Counted from the stretch's first letter, positions 7,926 through 15,980 are shown. The stretch: DNA of 64,000 bases from CAYWWM01 sp965198025 (GCA_965198025.1 OZ240237.1:2666001-2730000), one strand, 5' to 3'. The notes: generated by a model not told the origin, from the sequence alone. Translations and numbers: made by a program.

Positions 7926-8375
7926 ATGGAGCACAGGTCCTGGCGGGCTGTGCTCTAAGGGGACAGGCCTGGAGGCCTGTCGCTACCTGGCTGCCGCTAC
8001 GACAGGACAAGCGAAGAGCAGATCCCTCGTCGCCCTCACCTGCGGTTCGGGGCTCCTCGGGATGACACAGTTTGGGGGGTGGCCTACACTACAGGGGGCA
8101 GGCCAGTAGGCCTGTCGCTACTTTCCATGGGAGGCAGGTTCGAGGAATGGAGCACAGGCCCTGGCGGGCTGTGCTCGAAGGGGACAGGCCGGAGGCCTGT
8201 CGCTACCTGGCTGCCGCTACTTGAGGACAGGCGAAGAGCAGATCCCTCGTCACTTCCCTCGGCTGCCCTCGGGACAGAATGTTCCTCGGGATGACATTCT
8301 TGGGTGGGGGCCTGCACTATCGGGGACAGGCCGGAGGCCTGTCGCTACCTGGGCAGGGAGGTCTGTCGCTACTTG
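7926..8375. repeat. Array of composite palindromic repeats (modules B-A-C-link-A, twice)
   Basis: Two direct repeats of about 146 bp (7928-8073 and 8149-8296). Each begins with module B (GGAGCACAGG..CTGGCGGGCTGTGCTC, an 8-bp inverted repeat), then module A (ACAGGCC-loop-GGCCTGTCGCTACCTG, a 7-bp inverted repeat), then module C (GCGAAGAGCAGATCCCTCGT ... CCTCGGGATGACA). Each is followed by a G-rich link and another A module (8095-8123 and 8324-8350). The array fills almost the whole gap between the LLM oxidoreductase and atpD; no gene is seen. The same order recurs at 21.0 kb. Confidence 0.85.
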
Positions 8376-8390
8376 AAGGCCAGCCCTACT

Positions 8391-8420
8391 TTGACAAACG
8401 CGCGGGGCGTTGTGTATTCT
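8391..8420 (+). promoter_or_regulatory. Sigma-70-type promoter for atpD-atpC
   Basis: TTGACA at 8391-8396 and TATTCT at 8415-8420, with an 18-bp spacer, just downstream of the repeat array. The predicted leader is about 120 nt and contains a degenerate C-type repeat with an inner inverted repeat (GGCAT-CCA-TATGCC, about 8482-8495). Confidence 0.6.
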
Positions 8421-8550
8421 TTTGAGTGGTATTTCTACGGGGACACAGACCGTCTCCACCCTACGTGAAAAGCAGATCCCCGGCCGGAAACGGCATCCAT
8501 ATGCCGTATCCCTCCCCGGGATGGCAGAGGGGGCAAGGAGGAAATCGAAC

Positions 8551-10017
8551 GTGCAGACGAGCTGCCAAGGAAGCGAGCCGGGAAACTTCGGACATGTGAT
8601 TCAGGTGATGGGCCCGGCAGTGGACTGCCAGTTCGGCGAAGAGAAGCTGCCGGCGATCTACAACGCGCTCCGCGTGACGAGCGAAGGGTTCGAGGTCCCG
8701 GAGCCGATGGACGTGGTGCTCGAAGTGCAGCAGCATCTGGGCGAGGGGCGGGTGCGGTGCGTGGCGATGGAGCCGACCGAGGGCATGGTGCGGGGCATGA
8801 AGGTGATCGACTCGGGCGGGCCGATCCAGGTTCCGGTGGGGCGGCAGACGCTGGGACGGGTGATGAACGTCCTCGGCCGGCCGGTAGACGACATGGGCCC
8901 GATCGAGACCGAGACTATGCATCCCATTCACCGGCACGCACCGACGTTCGACCAGCAGAACGTGAATCTGGAAATGTTCGAGACCGGAATCAAGGTGATC
9001 GACCTGCTGGAACCGTACCTGAAGGGCGGCAAGACCGGGTTGTTCGGCGGAGCGGGCGTGGGCAAGACGGTCGTGATCATGGAATTGATCCAGCGGATCG
9101 CACTGCAGCACGACGGCGTGTCAGTGTTCGCGGGCGTGGGCGAGCGGACGCGCGAAGGGAACGACCTGTGGCTGGAGATGACCGAAGCGGGCGTGATCGA
9201 TCCGCACAACTGGGAGAAATCGAAGGCGGCGCTGGTGTACGGACAGATGACGGAACCGCCGGGGGCGCGGCTGCGCGTGGGGCTGACGGGACTGACTGCG
9301 GCGGAGTACTTCCGCGACGAAGAAGGCGCGGACGTGCTGCTGTTCATCGACAACATCTTCCGGTTCACGCAGGCGGGGTCGGAAGTGTCGGCGCTGCTGG
9401 GGCGGATGCCTTCGGCGGTGGGCTACCAGCCAAACCTGGCGACAGAATTGGGCGAATTACAAGAGCGGATCACCTCGACGAAGAAAGGGTCCATCACGTC
9501 GGTGCAGGCGATCTACGTGCCCGCCGACGACCTGACGGACCCGGCGCCGGCGACGACGTTTTCGCACCTGGACGCAACGACGGTGCTGTCGCGGGCGATT
9601 GCGGAACTGGGGATCTACCCCGCGGTCGACCCGCTGGCATCGACGTCGCGAGTGCTCGATCCGCACATCGTCGGCGAAGAGCACTACCGCGTAGCCAAGA
9701 TGGTGAAGGAAATTCTGCAACGATACAAAGACCTGCAGGACATCATCGCGATTCTGGGCATCGACGAGCTGTCCGAAGATGACAAACTGGCGGTGGAGCG
9801 GGCACGGAAGATTCAGAGGTTCCTGTCCCAACCGTTCTTCGTGGCGGAGCAATTTACCGGCCTGCCCGGAAAGTACGTGAAGCTCGAAGACACCATCCGC
9901 GCATTCGCGGAGATCGCAGAGGGCAAGCACGACGACGTCTCCGAGCAGGCGTTCTTCCTGGTGGGCGGGATCGACGAGGTGCTGGAGAAAGAGAAGAAAC
10001 TGCTGGCGACGGTGTAA
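8551..10017 (+). CDS. atpD: F-type ATP synthase subunit beta
   Basis: The catalytic subunit of the F1 sector, which makes ATP from ADP and phosphate at the inner face of the membrane. A frame is open from 8410, but AAGGAGG at 8535-8541 lies nine bases before a GTG at 8551, giving a normal 488-aa protein; the ATG at 8521 has no such site. Walker A GGAGVGKT is at residues 166-173, followed by the expected VFAGVGERTREGNDL and LLFIDNIFRFTQAGSEVSAL. The lever motif reads DELSEDD instead of the usual DELSEED. Only atpC follows; alpha, gamma, delta and Fo genes are not in the window, so this is a split atp locus. A consensus-like promoter is at 8391-8420. Confidence 0.97.
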   Translation: MQTSCQGSEPGNFGHVIQVMGPAVDCQFGEEKLPAIYNALRVTSEGFEVPEPMDVVLEVQQHLGEGRVRCVAMEPTEGMVRGMKVIDSGGPIQVPVGRQTLGRVMNVLGRPVDDMGPIETETMHPIHRHAPTFDQQNVNLEMFETGIKVIDLLEPYLKGGKTGLFGGAGVGKTVVIMELIQRIALQHDGVSVFAGVGERTREGNDLWLEMTEAGVIDPHNWEKSKAALVYGQMTEPPGARLRVGLTGLTAAEYFRDEEGADVLLFIDNIFRFTQAGSEVSALLGRMPSAVGYQPNLATELGELQERITSTKKGSITSVQAIYVPADDLTDPAPATTFSHLDATTVLSRAIAELGIYPAVDPLASTSRVLDPHIVGEEHYRVAKMVKEILQRYKDLQDIIAILGIDELSEDDKLAVERARKIQRFLSQPFFVAEQFTGLPGKYVKLEDTIRAFAEIAEGKHDDVSEQAFFLVGGIDEVLEKEKKLLATV

Positions 10018-10083
10018 GAGCAGGTCCCTTGCAGAACGCCGCATGGCGGCGGCAAGCCGGGATCGAACTGCCGAGCACACACT

Positions 10084-10494
10084 ATGGATGAGTCGTTTCG
10101 TTTGCGGATTGTGACGCCCTACCGGGAAGTGGTGATGGAAGAGGTAGGGGAGGCGCAGGTGCCCGGCAAGGAAGGCTATCTCGGGATTCTGCCGGGGCAC
10201 GCGCCGCTGATCTCGGAATTGAAGGTGGGAGAGATCATCTACCGGCAGGGGAGCCAGTCCACGCACCTGGCCGTGAGCGGCGGATTTGTGGAAGTGCTGC
10301 CGGATCAGGTGACGATCCTGGCCGCAACGGCCGAGAAAGCCAATGAAATCGACGTGGCCCGAGCGCAGGCCGCCAAAGAGCAGGCCGAGAAGCTCTTGCG
10401 CAGTGCGGAGCGGGATGTAGATAACGACCAGGCCGCCATCGCGCTCCAACGAGCGTTGATCCGCCTGCAGGTGGCAGCAAAAGGGCGGCGGTAG
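10084..10494 (+). CDS. atpC: F-type ATP synthase subunit epsilon
   Basis: A 136-aa epsilon subunit of the F1 central stalk. The N-terminal beta-sandwich shows RIVTPYREVVMEEVGEAQVP and the family signature GYLGILPGHAPLISELK (about residues 36-52). The C-terminal two-helix hairpin, which can inhibit ATP hydrolysis, is present (residues 88-133, rich in Ala, Glu and Arg). It lies 66 bp after atpD on the same strand, the usual bacterial order. The gap contains a weak C-type repeat start (GAGCAGGTCCCTTGC) and no clear ribosome site is seen before the ATG. Confidence 0.95.
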   Translation: MDESFRLRIVTPYREVVMEEVGEAQVPGKEGYLGILPGHAPLISELKVGEIIYRQGSQSTHLAVSGGFVEVLPDQVTILAATAEKANEIDVARAQAAKEQAEKLLRSAERDVDNDQAAIALQRALIRLQVAAKGRR

Positions 10495-10556
10495 CCTGTT
10501 GCGGAGGTTTGGCGGTTTGTCGCAACGGCGGCGATTCGGAAGGGAGCGAAGACAAT

Positions 10557-10739
10557 ATGGCAGTCGGAAGAGCGAGAATGGGAGATCGGGGACGGGCGGC
10601 GGCGGAAGCGCAGGAGATTCCCTGCCCGAAGTGCGGCAAGCCGATGCGCCTCGTCAAGCGCGTCAAGAACCGCGAAATGGGAATTGCGGGCGGAATGTAC
10701 CTTAGCTGTACCTCCTGCGAGTACGCGAGGAAGAAGTAA
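10557..10739 (+). CDS. Small zinc-ribbon protein
   Basis: A 60-aa protein with two CxxC knuckles, CPKC and CTSC, about 27 residues apart: the spacing of a single zinc ribbon. I chose the ATG at 10557, which has AAGGGAG-like sequence upstream, over the in-frame ATG at 10509. The N-terminus is basic and the C-terminus ends in ARKK. It resembles the zinc ribbon of topoisomerase C-terminal repeats or of FmdB-like regulatory proteins, but it is too short to assign. It is the last gene before a strong terminator and may be co-transcribed with atpDC. Confidence 0.7.
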   Translation: MAVGRARMGDRGRAAAEAQEIPCPKCGKPMRLVKRVKNREMGIAGGMYLSCTSCEYARKK

Positions 10740-10770
10740 CCCGGGCGGGGGCCAGTTCAAAGGATGGACG

Positions 10771-10798
10771 AAAGGGGCGTCACGCCCCTTTTCTTTTT
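10771..10798 (+). terminator. Rho-independent terminator after atpD-atpC-zinc ribbon
   Basis: A perfect 9-bp stem, AAAGGGGCG-TCA-CGCCCCTTT (10771-10791), followed by TTCTTTTT. It ends the forward transcript; the next gene is on the opposite strand. Confidence 0.9.
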
Positions 10799-10880
10799 GG
10801 CTGGAAAACCGAGCACACGACTTCCCTCGCTGTGTCGCCCGGGATGACACTCCAGAGCCGCGTGCAATGGTCTTGGGATT

Positions 10881-11900
10881 CTAGGGATAGAGACTGTCGA
10901 TATAGCCGCTTTCGTCGAGCTCGCGGATAAACGAGTCGTCGTAGAATTCTTCCGGGCTGCGCTGGCGCATCTCGTGGTAGTCGAAGATCTCCATGACGCG
11001 CTGGATGCCTTCGACGGCCGGATAGGGCTTGCGGGGCAGGCCGTCGGCGTAGTCAATGATCATGCGCTGCTGCTCGCGGTCCTGGATGTTGTACCACTTG
11101 CCGATGCCGCCCATGCCGGCGTCGCGGTTCTGCTTCATGACGGCCAGGGCTTCGACGGCGGATTTGACAAAGCGGCGGACGGCGTCGCGGTTGTTGCGGA
11201 GCCAGTCGCGCTCGACGTTGATGCCGGAGCCGGCGATGGGGAGGTCCCACTCGCGCATGTCCTGGAGGGGCGTGAAGCCCTGCGCGGAGGCCATGGTGCG
11301 GGCGACTTCGTCGCCGATGAAGGCATCGACCTTGCGGTCGCGTAACGTGTCGACAGCCAGCGCATCAGCGATCAAGGAGATATCCTGGTCCGGGTCCCAT
11401 CCCATGCGCAAGGCAAACGAACGGGCCATGAAGTTGGTCATGGAGCCGTAGCCTGAGAAGCCGATGCGCTTGCCCTTGAGGTCTTCGAGGCGCTGGATCT
11501 CGGGCTGGGCAATGATGTGCCAGCGGACGATGTTGTCCGTGGAGGCGACGATCACGCGGTTGGGAGCGCGGGCGCTGGTGGTCGAGCGGACCATGAATGG
11601 AGAGCCGCCGCCGATGGCGATGGGAGGCTCCTCGGTGAATTCCTGCACGTACTCCGGCGGAATATGCACGCCGCTGTTGGCAACCACTGCCGCTGCGCGG
11701 GGCGTGATGTATTGCTCAATCTCCAGTCCGTTCTTCTCATAGATGCCCTGTTCCTGCGCGATGACAAAGATGAGCTTGTTAAGCGATACGTCGCCCAGTC
11801 TGACGCGAATGCGAATGGGCTCCTGCTGGGCGGGAAGAGCGGAAGCCGCAAACAATAGCACGAAGAACAGCAGGCTCGCTCTCGAAAACAGTCTGGTCAT
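10881..11900 (-). CDS. ABC transporter substrate-binding protein (NMT1/SsuA/TauA type), orphan
   Basis: A 339-aa periplasmic binding protein. GGAGGAG lies a few bases before the start, where GTG (11903) and ATG (11900) compete; I use the ATG. A signal peptide runs to about ALPAQQ (residues 19-24). The body shows VRLGDVSLNKLIFVIAQEQG, DLKGKRIGFSGYGSMTNFMA and DRKVDAFIGDEVARTMA, the fold pattern of proteins that bind nitrate, sulfonates, taurine or pyrimidine precursors. No permease or ATPase gene lies next to it, so it is either an orphan or works with a transporter encoded elsewhere. The ligand is unknown. Confidence 0.85.
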   Translation of the reverse strand: MTRLFSRASLLFFVLLFAASALPAQQEPIRIRVRLGDVSLNKLIFVIAQEQGIYEKNGLEIEQYITPRAAAVVANSGVHIPPEYVQEFTEEPPIAIGGGSPFMVRSTTSARAPNRVIVASTDNIVRWHIIAQPEIQRLEDLKGKRIGFSGYGSMTNFMARSFALRMGWDPDQDISLIADALAVDTLRDRKVDAFIGDEVARTMASAQGFTPLQDMREWDLPIAGSGINVERDWLRNNRDAVRRFVKSAVEALAVMKQNRDAGMGGIGKWYNIQDREQQRMIIDYADGLPRKPYPAVEGIQRVMEIFDYHEMRQRSPEEFYDDSFIRELDESGYIDSLYP

Positions 11901-12044
11901 CACAAATCTCCTCCAGGCCGCCGAGGCCGTACGCAGATCCCGGACTTAAGAAACGCAAGAAAAATGTACACGCGGCGGGCGAGGAGTGTCAATCGAGGGA
12001 GAACGCAGGTCCCGCGCCGCTTCGCTCCTCAGCGATGACAGCGT

Positions 12045-12563
12045 TCAGGGGTTGGCGGCGGGAGGCTCAGCTGGAACGGCGGACGAAGGCGGGGGCTGCT
12101 GGGCGAGGCGGCGAATCCAGAGTACGGTCTTCCAGGTTTCCTCGGGCGCGAGGACTATCGAGAAGGCGGGCATGGCGGTGTAGCGGATGCCGTCGGTGAT
12201 GACGGCGTGCATCTGGCCGTCGGAAAGATCGAGCTCCGAGTCGACGAGCGAAGGGACAGGCGGGTAGAACTGTATGCCGACGTCGGAGGTCTGGCCGAGG
12301 CCGTCCTCGCCGTGGCAGAAGACGCACTGCTCCTCGTAGAGCATGCGGCCTTCTGCAAGAGTCTCGGGCGTGGCCGTGAAGGGATTCGGCTGGTCGGCCC
12401 GCCCCTGTACGCCAAGCCCGCGAATCAAGCGCGCAATGAAGCTCTCGATGGGACCGGGGGCCTGGTTGGCACCCCAGTTCGCGCGGAGAAACGAGACGAT
12501 CGCAAACACGACGGCGAACACAATCAGTCCGAGAAGGATGGCCGCCCTGCGCTTCTTCGTCAA
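12045..12563 (-). CDS. Membrane-anchored mono-haem cytochrome c
   Basis: A c-type cytochrome with one haem attachment site, CVFCH, in the stretch EEQCVFCHGEDGLGQ, and a distal Met ligand candidate in YTAMPAFS. An N-terminal membrane anchor (ILLGLIVFAVVFAIVSF) follows a basic LTKKRR start. The frame is open to an ATG at 12737, but that extension reads repeat DNA, so a TTG at 12563 is my preferred start, giving 172 aa; this start is uncertain. The C-terminus is proline/alanine-rich. It resembles the small cytochromes that feed electrons to terminal oxidases or dehydrogenases, but no partner is adjacent. Confidence 0.75.
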   Translation of the reverse strand: MTKKRRAAILLGLIVFAVVFAIVSFLRANWGANQAPGPIESFIARLIRGLGVQGRADQPNPFTATPETLAEGRMLYEEQCVFCHGEDGLGQTSDVGIQFYPPVPSLVDSELDLSDGQMHAVITDGIRYTAMPAFSIVLAPEETWKTVLWIRRLAQQPPPSSAVPAEPPAANP

Positions 12564-12769
12564 GCTTCTCCCGCCAACGGTCCGGCAATCGTCAACCCCT
12601 GCGGGGTTGCACAGTCGAGTATAGTTCGCGAGCGAATGAGAGCGCAATCGGGAGCGTCTGGTCAGGAACTCTTGGCGATACGGGGGAATCAGGAGCAGAT
12701 GCCTCGCCGCTCCGCTTCTCGGGATGACACCTTGCAAGGGCGCGCAAGCATGTTTGAGCGGGGATGAGC

Positions 12770-12798
12770 TTGCCGCGCTGTGGGCGTTGGGCTAGAGT
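12770..12798 (+). promoter_or_regulatory. Candidate lysA promoter placing transcription start at the ATG
   Basis: TTGCCG (12770-12775), a 17-bp spacer, and TAGAGT (12793-12798). The expected start of transcription is at about 12805, which is the A of the lysA ATG. No ribosome site precedes that ATG, so a leaderless mRNA is possible. Confidence 0.4.
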
Positions 12799-12804
12799 TG
12801 CAGG

Positions 12805-14073
12805 ATGCGTGCGAGCAAAACGACGAAGAAAACGCCGAGTGCGTTTGCGTACCGGAACGGAGAGCTCTATTGCGACGGGGTGGCAGCCCGGACGATCGCT
12901 GAAGCGGCCGGGACGCCGACGTACGTCTACGGCAGCCGGGAGATTGTGGGGCGGTACGGCGAGTTCCATCAAGCGTTCGGGAAGTATCCGCACCTGATCT
13001 GCTATGCGGTGAAATCGAACGCGAACCTGGGAATCCTGCGGCTGCTGGCGCGGCGGAATTCGGGTTTCGACATTGTCTCCGGAGGCGAGTTGTACCGCGT
13101 GCTGGAGGCGGGCGGGAAGGCGAGCCGGACGGTGTTTTCCGGCGTCGGAAAGACCGCGGCGGAGATGGACTACGCGCTGCAGGCAGGCGTGCTGCTGTTC
13201 AACTGTGAGTCAGAAAGCGAGCTGCGGCTGCTGAGCGACCGGGCGGTGCGTCTGGGCAAGAGAGCACGCGTGGGATTGCGCGTGAATCCGCATGTCGAGG
13301 CGACGACGCACCCGTACATTCACACGGGGCTGACGGAGCACAAGTTCGGCATCGAGATGGAAGCGGCGGAGGACCTCTACCGGCGCGCGCAGGACTGGCT
13401 GGGACTGAGGATGCGCGGATTGAGCTGCCACATCGGGTCGCAGATCATGGACCTGGCTCCGTTCGCCGAGGCAGTGGGCAAACTGGCGGCGATGGCGGCG
13501 CGACTGAGCCAGGGTGGAATGACGGTTGCATATCTCGATGCGGGCGGCGGTCTGGCGGCGAGCTACCGGCCGGAGGACAAACCGCCGTCGATCCGGGCGT
13601 ACTGCAAGCAGCTTCTGAAGACTGTCCGGGGAAGCGGGTTGAAGCTGGTGATCGAGCCGGGACGGGCGCTGGTGGCCGAGGCCGGCACCCTGCTGACGCG
13701 GGTGCTGCACGTCAAGTCCACAGGGCGAAAACGGTTCGTGATCGTGGACGCCGCCATGAACGACCTGCTGCGGCCTTCGCTCTACGGGGCGCATCACGAA
13801 GTGCGGCCGGTGGTCCGCGATGGGCGCGGGGAAGTGACGGTCGATCTGGTGGGGCCGGTGTGCGAAACGGGGGACTTTCTGGCGCGCGGGAGGCGGCTAC
13901 CAGCCGTCGAGCCGGGGGACCTGCTGGCGGTCTTTACAACGGGCGCGTATGGGTTTGTGCTGAGCTCCAATTACAATGCGCGACCGCGGCCGGCAGAAGT
14001 GCTGGTCAATGGCCGGCGGTGGCAGATTGCCCGCAGACGGGAAACACTGAAAGACCTGGTGCGGGGGGAATAG
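12805..14073 (+). CDS. lysA: Diaminopimelate decarboxylase
   Basis: A 422-aa PLP enzyme that decarboxylates meso-diaminopimelate to lysine, the last step of lysine synthesis. The PLP lysine is K70 in CYAVKSNAN. Other family marks are GFDIVSGGELYR, the HIGSQ motif, the glycine-rich phosphate-binding LDAGGGLA, EPGRALVAEAG, and the C-terminal GPVCETGDFLA, whose Cys and Glu come from the partner subunit. AYGFVLSSNYNARPRP near the end is also diagnostic. It stands alone, flanked by repeats; no dapF or dapA follows. No ribosome site is visible, and the promoter spacing suggests a leaderless message. Confidence 0.95.
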   Translation: MRASKTTKKTPSAFAYRNGELYCDGVAARTIAEAAGTPTYVYGSREIVGRYGEFHQAFGKYPHLICYAVKSNANLGILRLLARRNSGFDIVSGGELYRVLEAGGKASRTVFSGVGKTAAEMDYALQAGVLLFNCESESELRLLSDRAVRLGKRARVGLRVNPHVEATTHPYIHTGLTEHKFGIEMEAAEDLYRRAQDWLGLRMRGLSCHIGSQIMDLAPFAEAVGKLAAMAARLSQGGMTVAYLDAGGGLAASYRPEDKPPSIRAYCKQLLKTVRGSGLKLVIEPGRALVAEAGTLLTRVLHVKSTGRKRFVIVDAAMNDLLRPSLYGAHHEVRPVVRDGRGEVTVDLVGPVCETGDFLARGRRLPAVEPGDLLAVFTTGAYGFVLSSNYNARPRPAEVLVNGRRWQIARRRETLKDLVRGE

Positions 14074-14093
14074 ACCGGTTTCCGGCATCGGAG

Positions 14094-14155
14094 GAAAAGC
14101 AGATCCCTCGTCGCCGAAACGACAGCGATATGTCGTTTCGTCCTCTGGATGACAC
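14094..14155. repeat. C-type repeat with a nested palindrome
   Basis: AAAGCAGATCCCTCGTCG begins the repeat and TGGATGACAC ends it. In between is a near-perfect palindrome, CGAAACGACA-GCGAT-ATGTCGTTTCG (about 14116-14142). The same insert, perfect, lies in the C module at 21.13 kb. Confidence 0.75.
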
Positions 14156-14160
14156 ATCCG

Positions 14161-14949
14161 TTACTGGAGCGCCAGAAAGCCGCGGCCGAGCCAAGCGCCG
14201 CCGTCGAGGGTGAGATTCTCGCCGTTGATGTACTCGGCGTAGGGCGACACCAAATAGGAGGCGGCGCGGGCAATCTCCTCGGGCTGGCCGAGGCGGCCCG
14301 CGGGGATCTTGGCGAGAAGCTTCCGGGCCGACTCGGGGTTGCCCCAAAGAGCGCTTGACGCACCCTCGGTCCGGGTGGCACCGGGCGTAATAGCGTTGAC
14401 GCGAATCTTGTGCGCCGCCCACTCGACGGCCAGGGTGCGGGTCATGGCCAGGACACCGGCCTTGGCTGCGGCGGAGTGAACCGTTCCCGGTCCGCCGATC
14501 CAGGCATAGGTGGCGAGGACGCTCAGAATCGTTCCGCCGCGTCCCTGGGCAATCATTTCCTTCCCCACCGCACACGAACAGAAAAACGAGCCGTTGAGCA
14601 CGATGTCCACGACGGCGCGCCAGCCGTTGGGGGAGAGGTCCTCGGCCTTACATACGAAATTGCCGGCAGCGTTGTTGACCAGGATGTCAATGGAACCGAA
14701 TCGTTCCTTGGCCTGGGCTACCATACTGTCGACCTGAGACGGGTCCCGGACGTCGGTAGGGACGGTCAGGACTTCCCCACCCCGGTCGCGGAGCTCGGCG
14801 GCGGCGGGATGTAAGTGTTCGGGGTTGCGGCTGGCAAGAACCAGCCTGGCGCCGAGGCGGGAGAATTCAAGCGCCATGGCGCGACCGAGCCCGGTGCCGC
14901 CGCCGGTAATGACGGCGACCCGGCCCTGGAGAGTATTTTCGGGAAGCAT
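14161..14949 (-). CDS. SDR-family oxidoreductase, 2,4-dienoyl-CoA reductase type
   Basis: A 262-aa short-chain dehydrogenase with the NADP(H)-binding TGGGTGLG (residues 15-22) and VNNAAGNF (91-98). The usual YxxxK is replaced: the segment reads HSAAAK, with S159 and K163, while a Tyr sits at 148 in LATYAW. This is the arrangement described for 2,4-dienoyl-CoA reductases (DECR1-like), where the catalytic Tyr is displaced upstream. The later TPGATRTEGA also fits that branch. The likely role is reducing unsaturated acyl-CoA intermediates in beta-oxidation with NADPH. There is no adjacent beta-oxidation gene. It converges on the repeat behind lysA. Confidence 0.85.
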   Translation of the reverse strand: MLPENTLQGRVAVITGGGTGLGRAMALEFSRLGARLVLASRNPEHLHPAAAELRDRGGEVLTVPTDVRDPSQVDSMVAQAKERFGSIDILVNNAAGNFVCKAEDLSPNGWRAVVDIVLNGSFFCSCAVGKEMIAQGRGGTILSVLATYAWIGGPGTVHSAAAKAGVLAMTRTLAVEWAAHKIRVNAITPGATRTEGASSALWGNPESARKLLAKIPAGRLGQPEEIARAASYLVSPYAEYINGENLTLDGGAWLGRGFLALQ

Positions 14950-15048
14950 CGCGATGAGTGAATCATGACGAGGGACGAGCCAAGTGCCTTGATCACCCGG
15001 AACGACATCTTGCCGCCGTTCCGCTCATCGCTTGTCACTGAATTCAAC

Positions 15049-15332
15049 TGGCAGGCGCGGCAGGATTCGAACCTGCGACCCTCTGCTTAGCAACCGATCC
15101 CACATTCCTGCAGGGGCTGGACTATCTCTTCGGCATCGCAGCCGCGCTGCTCATAGTCTCTGAGGACCCCCCAGCCGGGAACGTTGACCCCGGGCGGGGT
15201 TGCCTGCTGATTGCCCTTCCGCCGAGGCGGGATGGGGTTTCCAGCATACCGCAGCGTCCAGCATCCGAGTTCATTTCCCCGGATGCGCTCCTCACTTGAA
15301 GGCAGATGCTCTATCCCCTGAGCTACGCGCCC
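15049..15332 (-). tRNA. tRNA-Arg(UCU), interrupted by a group I intron
   Basis: Exon 1 is 15299-15332 and exon 2 is 15049-15090, with CCA encoded. The joined 76-nt molecule folds completely: acceptor GGGCGCG/CGCGCCT (first pair G-U), D-stem GCTC/GAGC, anticodon stem TCTGC/GCAGA with loop CTTCTAA (anticodon TCT), variable GGGTC, T-stem GCAGG/CCTGC with loop TTCGAAT. Without removing 208 nt there is no anticodon arm. The intron splits the anticodon between positions 34 and 35. No other tRNA was found in the window. Confidence 0.93.
15091..15298 (-). ncRNA. Group I self-splicing intron (208 nt) in tRNA-Arg(UCU)
   Basis: The 5' exon ends CCTT and pairs with GAGG at 15290-15293, giving the required U-G pair at the splice site (P1). 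P2 is GCATCCG (15280-15286)/CGGATGC (15261-15267). P4 is TGCTG (15242-15246)/CAGCA (15205-15209) inside the Q-like AATCAGCAGG. P7 is GACTAT (15153-15158)/ATAGTC (15120-15125), inside the R-like CAGAGACTA and S-like AAGAGATAGTCC. P8 is GCAGC-GCG-GCTGC (15138-15150). The intron ends in the expected terminal G at 15091. No homing-endonuclease frame is present. Size and core resemble the small tRNA introns of Azoarcus type (IC3); the subgroup is my inference. Confidence 0.93.
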
Positions 15333-15466
15333 GCAGGGATCAGTATAGCAGAAAGCCTGGGTGAGATTGATCGTGTGCCGGAGACGACGGGCTTGCCCAC
15401 CTGGATGGCAGGATCGGACACAGGATCAGGCTATGCTACATCCCCTGCATCACAGGGCCAGCATAT

Positions 15467-15980
15467 CTAATCCCCCTCCGACGAGACGCACCCGCATTGC
15501 GGGCACACCGACTCGAGCCACCTAGTATTGGAAGGAGGGGACTCCGACAAGATGCACCCGCACGGCCACACCTTCGGTCTCTTACTCGCACACGCCCATA
15601 TCACCAATCCCAACGTCAGCACAAATGTTACTAGGAAAACTTCACTAGGCAGGTCCGGCAACGGCTCTCCCAAAAAAAGAACAACAACCCCATCAGCGCC
15701 CCCACACACCAAATCAGAACACAGCTCCAGAAGAACCCTAGCCCCACCACGCGCAGTGCCCACTTCACCCACGCCCCGCTCAGACGGACGATTGGAGGCA
15801 GCCTCGTCCGAGCGGTGTGCTTTGCACGCGCACCTTTCCAGTGTTCACGGGCAGCCTGGGCCTGTTGGTGCTCCCACCGTTTGTAGTCCTCTCGTTCAGT
15901 CTGTTCGGACTGTTGCTCCCGCTGGTGGGCACGCTCGGCCCGTTTCTGCTGGTCATGTTCTGCTCGATCACCAGGAGGCG
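15467..15980 (-). pseudogene. Frameshifted continuation of the J-domain protein: linker, membrane segments, Cys-rich tail
   Basis: Downstream of the J domain the coding signal continues in another frame (about 15631-15980). It holds a charged linker rich in Gln, Glu and Arg (RAEHDQQKRAERAHQREQQ) and a hydrophobic segment (VVGLGFFWSCVLIWCVGAL). At a T7 run (about 15669-15675) it must shift again into the frame ending at 15467, which encodes a second hydrophobic stretch (VFLVTFVLTLGLVIWACAS) and a tail with WPCGCILSES and CPQCGCVSSEGD, a possible zinc ribbon. Read together, this would be a J-domain membrane protein of about 260 aa with two frameshifts, so it is a pseudogene, an assembly artefact or, less likely, a slippage gene. 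Confidence 0.5.
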
